Assembly (NCBI GenBank): GCA_010015805.1
Contig: ML978135.1
Coordinates: forward strand, 620,001 to 684,000
DNA from: Rhizodiscina lignyota
Taxonomy: Eukaryota; Ascomycota; Dothideomycetes; Aulographales; Rhizodiscinaceae
DNA: 64,000 bases
Direction of reading: 5' to 3'
A model generated the notes under the pieces. The model was not told the DNA's origin. It was given only the letters and a program-made list of their open reading frames with translations, and searched no databases. A program made the position numbers and the translations under genes. This document shows positions 23,604 to 33,438 of the stretch, piece after piece (the first letter of the stretch is position 1; each line of letters opens with the position of its first letter).

Positions 23604-25085
23604 ATGAAGCTTTTCATTTTTACTCCGATACTTCTTGCACTTGGGGTCTGCTCTGTCTCTGCTGGCTCATGGCATCATCGCCCTGGGGGCAAGCCCGGAA
23701 GCAGCTCAATTCAGGCGGATGACTTCATCAAAGTCGACGGGATGCGTCTGAAGGATAGCAGTGGCAATATTCAATATCTCACTGGTATCAATTACTGGGC
23801 ATGCTTGAATCTCGCTGCCGATGCGGACCAGGGAGGACAATATTACCGCTTCATCACCGAGTTGGACCAGTTGCAGGCCGTTGGTATCAATCATCTCCGG
23901 ATTATGGCTGGCTCGGAGGGTAATCCAACGCACCAACCCTTCCGGATGTATCCAGCTATGCAGCCATCACCCGGAGAATACAATGAAAAGATCTTCGTGG
24001 GACTTGATCGATGTCTCGCGGAAATGGCCAGGCGAGGGATGAGAGCGACCATGACTCTCAATGATCAGTGGCAGTGGTCCGGTGGCTTCGCTCAGTATGT
24101 ATCATGGACACATGGAAATGAGAAGCTTGAATACCCGCCGTCTTGGAATCTGTCAGCTCCGCCGCAGAGGCCTGGGCCTCCAGGCAGAGGTTGGGGCAAT
24201 TACACAACGACCGGCGATTGGAATAACTACACTACATATGGCAACCAGATCTACACTGATGCCCCGGCAGAGACGCTGTTCAAAGCCCACATCGACAAAG
24301 TATTGAACCGCAAAAACACAGTCAATGGACGAGTATACAAAGACGATGCCACGGTCATGTCATGGCAGCTGGCCAACGAGCCCCAGCCTCAGGTTCCGAA
24401 AGTCTTCTTAGGCCCGTACGGCTTGCAACTGCCTCCCAATCCTAACGACCCACTTCTTCCATGGATCGACCGCATCTCTACATACATCAAACAGCGTGCT
24501 CCAAAGCAGCTCATAACCGTAGGCTTTGAAGGCAAGCAGGGAGAATGGTATTGGAAGAAGGTGCACGAGCCGAAGAATGTCGACTACACCACCACACATT
24601 GCTGGGTCCAGAACTGGGGCGTTTACGACATGAACAATGCATCCGCTGCGAATTTACAGGCCGCGAAAGATTTTGCAACAGAGTTCATCACCAATTCCAG
24701 CAGATGGGCGAACGAGATCGGCAAGCCAGTCTTCCTCGAAGAGTTCGGCATGGCTCGGGACAACTGGGAGAATGACGTTTCCAAGGGCGAATATCAGTAC
24801 GCGAGCACGGCCACCACGACGCACAAGGATAACTACTATAAGCACATTATTGGCCTAGCCATGGATTCATTCAAGTCGCAGAGTGGTGGCTACGTGGGCA
24901 CGTGCCCCTGGGCATATGGAGGTAACTATCGCCCTGAAACACAGCATGAGAACAAGTTTGGTGAGGTTTGGGCTGGAGACCCACCGCATGAGGCGCCTGG
25001 ATGGTATGATGTGTATGATACTGACGAGGCTCTCAACATCGTGGCCGAACAGAAGAAGGAGATTGATAGCTTCCTTTCGAAATGA
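23604..25085 (+). CDS. Endo-1,4-beta-mannanase, GH5 (subfamily 7), secreted
   Basis: An intronless gene of 493 residues. An N-terminal signal peptide (Lys-Leu-Phe then a hydrophobic run to Ser-Ala-Gly) is followed by a Pro/Gly/Ser linker and a GH5 barrel beginning at FIKVDGMRLKDSSG. The acid/base Glu lies in MSWQLANEPQ and the nucleophile Glu in PVFLEEFGMARDNW; the TTHCWVQNWG segment also fits subfamily 7. These enzymes cut mannan and galactomannan of plant hemicellulose outside the cell. There are several Asn-X-Ser/Thr sites. No carbohydrate-binding module is visible. Together with the PL4 lyase it points to a plant-associated or saprotrophic life style. Confidence 0.93.
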   Translation: MKLFIFTPILLALGVCSVSAGSWHHRPGGKPGSSSIQADDFIKVDGMRLKDSSGNIQYLTGINYWACLNLAADADQGGQYYRFITELDQLQAVGINHLRIMAGSEGNPTHQPFRMYPAMQPSPGEYNEKIFVGLDRCLAEMARRGMRATMTLNDQWQWSGGFAQYVSWTHGNEKLEYPPSWNLSAPPQRPGPPGRGWGNYTTTGDWNNYTTYGNQIYTDAPAETLFKAHIDKVLNRKNTVNGRVYKDDATVMSWQLANEPQPQVPKVFLGPYGLQLPPNPNDPLLPWIDRISTYIKQRAPKQLITVGFEGKQGEWYWKKVHEPKNVDYTTTHCWVQNWGVYDMNNASAANLQAAKDFATEFITNSSRWANEIGKPVFLEEFGMARDNWENDVSKGEYQYASTATTTHKDNYYKHIIGLAMDSFKSQSGGYVGTCPWAYGGNYRPETQHENKFGEVWAGDPPHEAPGWYDVYDTDEALNIVAEQKKEIDSFLSK

Positions 25086-25468
25086 TGGTGAGCTGCAGAG
25101 AAGTTGTCGAATAGGAACAGTAGGTATCAGAAAATGTGAGAATTAATACTTGGAATGAGGTTCCACCCAATGCTCACAAATGCGAACCGAATAGCGATAC
25201 TCGAGTTGATATTGCTCTTGAGTCTTCATCTGCGGCCAGTTGACATATTCGAAAGGTGTTTGGGTTGGCAGATAGGGTTTGGTAACCCTAAACAATAAGC
25301 TCCAGCGGTGTTTGTGTTTGTGGATAGGGTTAGGGTTATTCTAGAGAGACCGAGAGCGAGTCAATCGTGCCAAGCCAAATTTCTTCTCTAGAAGATATCA
25401 CCACCTCAGCTTTCACAACTCCAACAATGGCACGCATACCAATCAGGAAATGAAATCTACTACTCACA
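25086..25468. other. Spacer with telomere-like boxes
   Basis: The 383-base gap between the mannanase and bS21m genes. It contains two telomere-like elements, listed separately, and no coding frame. Confidence 0.6.
25273..25338. promoter_or_regulatory. Telobox-like elements before bS21m
   Basis: AGGGTTTGGTAACCCT forms a perfect inverted repeat at 25274-25289 followed by AAAC, and a TAGGGTTAGGGTTA block sits at 25325-25338. They lie about 130-200 bases before the start codon. In many fungi TTAGGG-type sites bound by the Myb factor Tbf1 control ribosomal protein and ribosome-biogenesis genes, which would suit the gene downstream. The role is inferred. Confidence 0.5.
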
Positions 25469-26494
25469 ATGGATGTCCGATTTGCCGCAGAGGCACTCAC
25501 TCGCCTCAGTTTATCAGCCTCTAAGTCCACGCGACGAGCACCGCGGCTGGTATACACCTCCCGTCAACTTTCTTCTCAATGCTTGAGACAGAAACCATCA
25601 GTGCATCCAGCAGCACAGCGAAGATGTCTCTCTTCCACGCCGGCACAATCCCGACCCCCAGCTGGAGCATCGGCAGCACGTCAACCAGACCCAGAGCCTG
25701 AGTACGAGCGACGGAGCGCAGACGCGTTCGAACGGCACTTCGCGAACAATCAATCACGGCCGCAACAGCGGCGAGACGTACAGTCGCTCCCTTCGGACGA
25801 CGAAATTGGATCGGTAGTTGACGAAGCAAGCAAGTCGGCTTCGAGTGCTCCTCGCTTTCGATTTCCCCCTGGGCATCGTCCAACCCGCAGCGGGAGCCAT
25901 GATCCACCTTCGGATTACTCAAGCAGGCCTTACTTTTCGAACGAGACAAACCCATCTTCATACTTCGGCCGAACAGGCGGCACAACCGCCGACAAACTAG
26001 AAGAAAAGTTCAACGAATACACCAAATCTCAGGAACCAGCACAACCGCACATCAGCCACCGTCCTGCCTCAGCGCGCGACTTTCTCGGCAACATGCGAAT
26101 GCCCGGCCAGTCCTCCTCCGACCCTTCTATCGAAGAAGACCCCGACGCCGCAATCAACAGCCTCCTCGACGCGCCATTCCTATCCTCCTCCCCCGACCCC
26201 AACGCCTTCACACGCAAGGAGTACCCGACATCCTCGCTGAACCTCAACGCCTCGACGGGACGTAGCGTTAGCATCGACGCAAACAGGGGCGTGGACGCCG
26301 CGCGGGCAATTGGCATCATGGAGGCGCGGCTCGCGGTGAATCGCGTGAGGAGGGATGTGCAGATGCAGCGGTTCCACGAGCGGCCAGGGCTGAAGAGGAA
26401 GAGGTTGGCGAGCCAGCGGTATCGGAGGAGGTTTAAGGCGGGCTTTTCGGAGACGTGCAAGCAGGTTAGGGAGATGGCTAAGAAGGGCTGGTAG
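25469..26494 (+). CDS. Mitochondrial ribosomal protein bS21m (Mrp21-like)
   Basis: A single exon of 341 residues. The N-terminus is rich in Arg, Ser and Ala and poor in acids, as expected for a mitochondrial targeting sequence. A long low-complexity Ser/Pro/Arg region follows, and only the last 80 or so residues match the bS21 family: a helical segment (DAARAIGIMEARLAVNRVRRDV) and the basic tail KRKRLASQRYRRRFK ending in Gly-Trp. It is a component of the small mitoribosomal subunit. Fungal forms carry long poorly conserved N-terminal extensions like this one. The low-complexity body could hide a small intron, but the frame is fully open. Confidence 0.8.
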   Translation: MDVRFAAEALTRLSLSASKSTRRAPRLVYTSRQLSSQCLRQKPSVHPAAQRRCLSSTPAQSRPPAGASAARQPDPEPEYERRSADAFERHFANNQSRPQQRRDVQSLPSDDEIGSVVDEASKSASSAPRFRFPPGHRPTRSGSHDPPSDYSSRPYFSNETNPSSYFGRTGGTTADKLEEKFNEYTKSQEPAQPHISHRPASARDFLGNMRMPGQSSSDPSIEEDPDAAINSLLDAPFLSSSPDPNAFTRKEYPTSSLNLNASTGRSVSIDANRGVDAARAIGIMEARLAVNRVRRDVQMQRFHERPGLKRKRLASQRYRRRFKAGFSETCKQVREMAKKGW

Positions 26495-26898
26495 AGAGAC
26501 ATTCTCGTTCATATAAAGTAGAGAAGTTGAACCAAACCTAGACGTTGTGGTTGTGTAGATAGGATGGGAAAGCGATGTACACTATTGCATACATAGAGGT
26601 GGATCGCATTTCAGTGGGAACTTCTCGATTTCCCAGCTAGTATATACAAGCCGCTTAGTAGCGCCATTCGTCTCTTCATATATGTACAACACTCAATCAG
26701 GAGTTCATGCCAGGAATCTGCCTGATCAAGGAAAGCTCGGGTATCATAATTCGTTGGTGAGCAACCTTCTCATGGCCTCGCAGCCGGGGATCCCCAGGAT
26801 GCTCCTGACTGAGAAGCAATAAACGCCTTTTCCGACTCTAAGAAATCAAGGACACTTTCGGTCCCTTTAATCGTAAGACTTGCAATTCGTGCCATCGA
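26495..26898. other. Convergent 3' spacer
   Basis: A 404-base gap between the converging bS21m gene and the repeat-bearing secreted protein gene. Nothing coding is seen. Confidence 0.5.
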
Positions 26899-27443
26899 TC
26901 ACTCGGCCAACATCCCCGCAACGGTCAATGAGGTCATAACGCCCGCGAGCTCCCTCTTGATCGCATCCGCGCCTCTCCTCAGTACCAGCTGAGCGTCCAT
27001 CGCAGAGCGTCGGAAAGGAGCGAGTCTCCGCTCAGAGAATTGCTCCCCGGCCTCCCTCTCCTCAACATCGGAATCGGACTCGGGCGAGCGCTCGATTAGC
27101 TCACGGTCGACCATGTGTGAGGCATTGGGATCGGAGCGCTCGATTCTCTCGCGATCGACCATGTGCGAGACGCCGCGGTCGGGGTTGTATGTTCTACTTG
27201 AGACGGAGGCCTCGGGAAGAGCGGTGCGGCAGAGGAAGCATGGGTAGAAAGCGCGGAAGTTGGCTGTGAAGGGGCCTTCTGCTGTTGCCATGGCAAGCTG
27301 GTGCGATATTAGCGGAGAGGCTCAGATTGCGGGCACTGATGGCAACGTACCTCTCGTGCGGTGGATGCATGTAAAGTTGGGAGACATGAGACAAGGGATG
27401 TGGAGGCTAGTATGATGGAGAGGGATGCTGCGAGAACCTTCAT
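26899..27443 (-). CDS. Small secreted protein with duplicated motif
   Basis: Two exons (27443-27351 and 27297-26899) encode 163 residues. The intron has a GTACGT donor, a GCTAAT-type branch and a CCAG acceptor, and joins in frame. Exon 1 encodes a good signal peptide (Met-Lys-Val-Leu, hydrophobic run, cleavage near Val-Ser-Cys-Leu-Pro). The mature protein holds a tandem pair of SHMVDRExIERS spaced 16 residues apart (around residues 71-98), also visible in DNA as a repeat of about 48 bases (27060-27180). The rest is acidic then basic, with a C-terminal hydrophobic stretch (GVMTSLTVAGML). I know no family. Without dibasic sites between repeats, a Kex2-processed peptide precursor is not well supported. 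Confidence 0.65.
27080..27180 (-). repeat. Two direct repeats of about 48 bases within a coding region
   Basis: Two copies of a 36-base core (GAGCGCTCGATT ... GACCATGTG on the plus strand) differ at about six positions and lie 48 bases apart. They encode the duplicated SHMVDRE motif of the small secreted protein. Confidence 0.75.
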
Positions 27444-29465
27444 CGTGGATGGTAGAATGGATGTTGCTTGGAGATGATCGGTCTTTCGTACAAAGGAAAA
27501 CTTTGAAAGATGGACGTTGAAATTATGTTGTAATTCTGATTGACGCGAAGAATGCAGTGCTGGAATTTGGGACGGGCTCCTCTTGCCTTTTGTTTTACAG
27601 GAACACTCGCCCTCCTCCTGCTCCCCAAAGAGCATCATCTTAATTAACCTTACCTAGATACCGTTCACGTTTCGCGCGCGTGAAGGTCAAGCGTGCAGGC
27701 TTCTTCGCAGTGCTACATGACACACGGAGTGAGCGTGGTTTTGCTGTAGAAGGAGGTGCGGCTGAAACGGCCTTCGTGCCAAGGGACTGTGGCACCGGAC
27801 AAGCCTTCAAACATCTGACCGACATGCCGACCTCCCAGCCCACTTGGGCATTTTGCGGCTTTTTCTGACGCTTGTTTGCCGTTTCGGATCGCACATGGTG
27901 CTCGAAGCACTATTGACCCTTCCATTTATCTTCGCGCGGTGACGGTCTGTTTCTTGAAGAGGGCCAGTGATGGCAGAGTCGCGATGACGGTGGGGGTCAA
28001 ATGTTTCCTTTCTTGGTTTTGAGGTGTCTCAAGGCTCGAGTCAGGCCAATGCGTGGGGCTACGGTAGTCAATGTGCTGTACCTTATCTTTCTTCCATATC
28101 CTCCGTCGACCCTCCAAGCGATCGCTTGGCTGTGTCACCATGCTTCTCACCATCCTACTTGGCGTCTGATAGCCTGATAGATCGTATGCTAACGACAGTG
28201 ACCTATGTCCAGGGTGCAATCGAAAACAGCCTCGTTTTCATATGCTGAGTCAATTTTCTTTGGACATTCGAAAGAGCTTGATGGTTATGAAAGATTCGGT
28301 CGCGCCGAGGCGTGGTGGTTTTTTGACCCGAGAACTTGGAGTGCGTATGTGCTGCTTCAACATACTCCTCTTGAGAGGTCTGTATCTGCTGCAATATCTC
28401 TTGCCACGCTCATAGTAGGTTGATACAGGCACCTGTTGCAGAGGATCTGTTCATTCTGTCATGTGGAAGATGGTTATCATTCCAAGTCTCGCCCGAAGTC
28501 GCTCTCATCTTTCATTCAACTCGCATGCGCCCGATGCAATTGCGCATGAACTGGCACTTGACTATGCCTCCCTTCCTATTCGCACAGGTTGACAAGCTCT
28601 GTGATGCCTATCGGTCCCCTTCAACAGTTATCTCTTATCCCCTTCATCGCTACAGGCGACTCCCGGAAGTTCTCCGTCATCTCTTTTGCTTTCCGCTTCT
28701 TGAGGTTTATGGCTTTCGCTGTCGCGCCTTGGTCGGACTCTACTCATCATGAACTCCTCCGAATTATCAGTTTAAGCTTGCTAAAAGCAAGACTATAGCA
28801 GGCCCCGTTGTGTGCATCCACGTTTGAATGGAAGCTCTGAGTCTCTTTCTGTCTAGCTCTCCAGGATGAAAACGGTTACCAAGCCAAGTATATATACGCT
28901 CCTCGGGTACGCACGTGGCATCGACCGACAGTGGCTATTCATAAGAAACACGGCCCAGCGCGTACGCAAGAGTGGACTTCTGTCTGCGTTGTAACGCACG
29001 ACTCGACGAATTAATATCTGCAACACTGATTCGAAGCAAAAGAGTAGGTCCTTCAAGTCCAGGAATGGCACGTACTTGGCCATTGTTGATGAGTAGTCTC
29101 GCGGCATAAAGGCAGATGTTGCTGCCAACCTCGAGACTCCACCAGTAAAGGAGTCCCTTGACGAAGTCGCACCAGCGCCAACAAACACTGTGACTGCTCG
29201 CGGAAGAACTCTTTGGTGAGACTGACTGATAGCGACCTGTTGCGTGCGACCAGAGCTAAGTTGTCAACGAAGTCCTTGCGACACAAGATTTGCTTGGCAT
29301 TCGAACAGAGCTATCGTTCGCTGACCGTCAACACCACGCGCTTAGGCCATTAACCACGTCACAATACTCAGTCACTGAGCAATGATGTCACGCAGCTGCC
29401 GAATACTTAAGGCAGAAACTCCTCTATTTCCTTCGAACCTCTCCTCAACATTTGAACACACCACG
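27444..29465. other. Long intergenic region, 2 kb
   Basis: Several open frames of 60-110 codons exist on both strands, but none shows domains, signal peptides or consistent splice structures. It separates two divergent genes. I see nothing I can name. Confidence 0.5.
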
Positions 29466-31122
29466 ATGGCGTCCACGATAGCCTTCTTGAGGTCGGGCGA
29501 GCCCCTCCGTATGCTCGCGCTCATATCCAGTATCACTCTACCTGCCATGTTCGCATGGATCTCTTACGAAAATGCCTCTTCTATCAGCCTGGATGACGGC
29601 AATACCAAATACATGACAGGTGAATCATTTGCTTCGACAGCCGATGGGAAGCTCATGATACGACTTGAACACCAGACTATGTACGCAGTAAGTCAATGCC
29701 ATGTAGAAGGGGTTGTATACGTTATCATAACTAACTTATTACCAGTGCATTCTCGGAGGCCTTGCTGGGGTTTTCCTCATTGTCTGCCTTGGCGTGACTC
29801 CAAGATTGCGCACTAGCAGTGTTAAGAAGCGCGAGCATATTTCCTTTGGCTTGGTCACAGCACTTTCGCTTGCTTCAGGAGTAATGCACTCCTACTGCTT
29901 GGCTATCAAGGCTCAGGCCCTGTCAAGGATTCCCATCATTATTTTCTGGGGCTACCCATTCCTCCGCACAGACTACAAACTCCAAATTGTCGCTTGGTAC
30001 GTCATTCCCCGTATCCCCAGTACACTCTCATAATTTTGGTACTATCTGGTCATATACTGACAATTCCTAGTGTCATGACTTTCTTCATTGGAGCGAACCA
30101 AATCGCGGTACATATCCTCACTGCTGCGGGCATCCTGGATATAGCAGGTTCAACTACTTTGCCATGGTTTCCGCCGCCGCATGCACCCTGTCAAGCCGCA
30201 TATACGTTGAGCTTCCTGGCCATACCAACGCACTTAATCATTCTACCTCTCGAGCGGATACTCCCACTGTACCGTTTCCACAGCTCACGAGCCAGGAAAT
30301 GGTGGCAGCAGCGGAAGCAGCAGAAACACGAACAGGCAAGGACAACAGGCATTGCATTGCAATCACTTCGAGGGCCTTCTGCTCCCCTCCAGTCCGCAAT
30401 ACTCCCTGGAACCACCGTGCCGTGGGCTGGAACGAAGTTCACCTACGATTTCCTATATGAAGTTGGGAAGTACCTCCACTACGAGGACATTCTCAGTCTC
30501 AGCCGCACATGCCATGCATTTCATGACGAGATCTTTCCACCAGACAGTCTCATCCAGCACCAGCAGCGATGGAAGAGGATCACGTGCACGGACACTACGG
30601 ATGAGGATGGCGAATGGCCAGGCAGTTGCTGGAGCTGCAATAACCAGATCTGCGGTGTAAGTCTATTACCCACGAATGCGCAGGTACATCACTGTTTCCT
30701 CAGCTAACCAGATTCGCCAGGACTGCATGCACCCATTAGCTGTTCACTGCTGCCTTGGCCCCGGGCACAGCGCCCGCTGCGTCCCGTACTGCAATATCTG
30801 CTTCCGCGCACTTACCAACGCCGGATACACGAAGGACGCTGAATGCGTCTCTTCTGGCAGCAAGACGGTAGAAGTGACTATCTGCGGGGATTGTCACGCG
30901 GCAGACAAGAAGCACGTGATGCGTGCTGGTAAGGAGAAGGCGCGGTACTACCTCCACCGCTCCAACGAGGGCGCCACAAGCTGCTCGAAGTGCGAAAACG
31001 CTCTTCATGCAGTGGGTGTGAGACGGTGGGTGTGCACAGAAGGAGGGTGCGAGCATGAATGCAAGAGTGCTCTGCATCTTGCCTATGTCTCACACCTTCC
31101 TTCTGGTGCCGGTGAAGTCTGA
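29466..31122 (+). CDS. Membrane protein with F-box-like and Cys-rich regions
   Basis: Four exons (29466-29687, 29746-29996, 30071-30656, 30721-31122) encode 486 residues. The first half has five hydrophobic segments: LRMLALISSITLPAMFAWI, CILGGLAGVFLIVCLGV, FGLVTALSLASGVMHSY, VMTFFIGANQIAVHILTAAG and AYTLSFLAIPTHLIILPL. After a basic linker comes an F-box-like helix pair (FTYDFLYEVGKYLHYEDILSL, then SRTCHAFHDEIF), then a Cys/His-rich stretch starting at CWSCNNQICGDC with further clusters (CVPYCNIC, CGDCH, CSKC, CTEGGCEHEC) that look like zinc-binding ribbons. F-box proteins usually recruit substrates to SCF ubiquitin ligases, so a membrane-tethered adaptor is possible. The F-box call is weak and the whole family is unknown to me. 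Confidence 0.72.
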
Positions 31123-31355
31123 TCTGTTTCCATCGGATTCGGCCGTGGTTTTAAGGTTTCGCTGCGTTTACAGGCATTGCTGACGGCGTGTTCGATTAGG
31201 GGACGAGTCTCTATGATTGTAGAGACTTGTAGAGACTGCCTTGAAGTTTCTACAGTTTATATGTAAATCGAAAAGCTTGGCCTTAATACATACAGGTGCC
31301 ATCTTCTCGATACTAACTGCTCTACCCCTTAATCTCCAGGAGTCGTAACCACGCC

Positions 31356-32520
31356 CTATATAGCCTCAATCTCATTGGCCGGTCTGTCCAAAGCCGGCAC
31401 CTTTGGCCTCTCCACATTGTGCTCCGTCCCTCGGCTCTTCAGGTAGGAGTCCTTGTCCTTGTAGTTGGCACTATTCCACGTCTTTGCTCTGTTCGCAACC
31501 CAAGCATCCGCATTCATCAGCTGATCCTCCTCCTCCTTCGTTGGTGGTGGGTCGAACAGGCTTCTTAACTTGACATCTGAATTCGGTCTGGCAAAGTATA
31601 CCACCGAGTGTCGGTTGCTCCTCGCCTGTTCGCCTGGTGGTCCCATCACTCGATGCACGGCACTATATAACCGTCCGCCGCAAAGCTTCACAAATGAATC
31701 GCCGAGGTTGATGATCGCACAGTCTGGCTTCGGGGTAATGTACTTCCACTCTCGACTATTCGGCTCCAGCGCCTGCAATCCACCCAGCTGATTGAAAAGC
31801 ACCGTTATGGAGCCGAAGTCAGTGTGCTCTCCCAAACAGATCGTGTCCTCACTTACGGGCGGCGCATGCGTGACACGGGCTTGACACACGCTCGGGCGGT
31901 CCAGTAGATGCAAACTCGGTAACAATTCTGGGTCCAGGCCCAACTCTTTCCCCAGTGCATCAACAAGGCCAGTGACAACGCGATGGCACGACCGCATGTA
32001 CTCGTCAAGCTGAGCCTTCCTCTCCGTGACGACTTGCGGATGCGGCGAGGGATGGGCGCCACGTTCGCCAATGCCGAGGATCTCGTCTTTGCTGATGTTG
32101 TAAAACTCGCTTCGATCGGGCGTGCCTTTGTCGTCGACGAACATTGCACCGCTGCGTTTGTAGCCGAAGTAGTGGCCCGTTGCGCCCATGTCGTACTTCA
32201 TCTTTTCCGTATTGGGGAGGGAAAAGATGGCGTTGGCTAGATCGAACACTAAGAAATATGGTCAGCGTTGAAGGCATATGAATGCACGCTGAAGATGTTT
32301 GGTCTATGACCTGCGAATGGCGGCGGGAGACAGTGGTCATACTAAAGTTGTAGTCCACGTCGTGGTTCGACAGGTAGAAGAATCCATAACCGGTAGCTGC
32401 TTCATAGACCTTGCGTGATTCTTCTTTCGAACCATTCAGGAGAGCGGCAAAGTCCACTGTGTGAATCTCAGCGGTAGGAAGATTGGATGGAAAGGGCGGA
32501 ATGGTTTCTTGAGATGGCAT
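31356..32520 (-). CDS. 2-oxoglutarate/Fe(II)-dependent dioxygenase
   Basis: Two exons (32520-32343 and 32248-31356) give 356 residues, the usual length for the isopenicillin-N-synthase-like family. An N-terminal DIOX_N segment (IHTVDFAALLNG ... GYGFFYLSNHDV) is followed by the jelly-roll core. The iron ligands are His and Asp in GEHTDFGS and the distal His in YSAVHRVM, and the 2-oxoglutarate-binding Arg-X-Ser is in RHSVVYF, so the active site looks intact. These enzymes hydroxylate or desaturate small molecules. The substrate is not predictable. It is transcribed in the same direction as the caspase-like gene upstream of it. Confidence 0.9.
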
Positions 32521-33438
32521 TTTGGATTTTGCTGGCGTTGGAATTTACATGAACAGGGTGCCTCAAGTCGTATTTTCCGATGTCATTGAATGTGTAAATG
32601 AACGCTCTTGTCAAAGTTAAGGGGTAGAACAAAACATTTGGGTTACGAGCCGATATAAAGCGTCATCAAAAGTTGGGAGAGGGGTAACACCTTCTCCTCG
32701 GGAATAACGGGATATGTCAACGCAGATACGAATGAGGACCTACGTAAGGTATGAGAAGTTGTAAGTGTGACATATGTGATAATTGTATTGTTGCCCAAGA
32801 GAACCGCACATTTGGATGTAGTCTAAATACGAGATTCTTTGGATCGAGCATAGTCCAATAGAAGTTTAAATGTCCTGACGTTAACCGCTATGCTAACTCA
32901 ATTTTGAATTCCTTACATGCTCATGTTCAATGGAACAGTCAAACAGCTGCACCTCCCAGTGCATTGAACTGTAGGATGAGATGCAGTTTGACATCGGACA
33001 TTCCCTGGCCGACAATCAAATTGGATATCGAATCTCTTGACGCTTGGTGCTGTATTCGCTCATCTAAGTCATCTTTAGTTGCATAAATCCTTAAGTTCAG
33101 CGGAAGAGGCGAGTAGCTACATCTCCCAGAATATTGACGTTTTGGATTGTATGCAGTTGGATATTTAGCATCTTTTAGACATGCTTTATCGAACAAGATA
33201 TCAAGCCTCTCCGCGCTAGGTGCTCGGTTCGCTGATCTTTGAGTTGTGTAGATCCTTCTTGTTTTGCCCAACTCACAAACACCTACAGCTCTTGAAGGAA
33301 CAAAATGCTAAGTTTAATGTGGTTTGTATAAAGGAGACTCTATTCGAGTCGAAGCAGCGAACATAGTGACATGCAGTGTGTAAGATCGTTGGTATTCGCT
33401 TCACGCGGTACTCTAAGCTTGAAATGACATTTGATACA
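32521..33438. other. Spacer with a diverged tandem duplication
   Basis: A gap of 918 bases between the oxygenase start and the caspase-like stop. Its right half holds two diverged copies of a segment of about 150 bases, listed separately. On the minus strand the copies lie in one open frame of about 110 codons (33271-32939), which may be a remnant exon; no start or splice pattern confirms a gene. Confidence 0.5.
32943..33258. repeat. Diverged tandem duplication, unit of about 170 bases
   Basis: The segment at 32943-33093 (CAGCTGCACCTCCCAG ... GCATAAATCCTT) and that at 33115-33258 (TAGCTACATCTCCCAG ... GTGTAGATCCTT) align along their length at roughly 60 percent by eye, with many differences being C/T or G/A. 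On the minus strand the copies encode related peptides starting RIYTTQ and RIYATK. An old duplication is likely. Confidence 0.55.
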
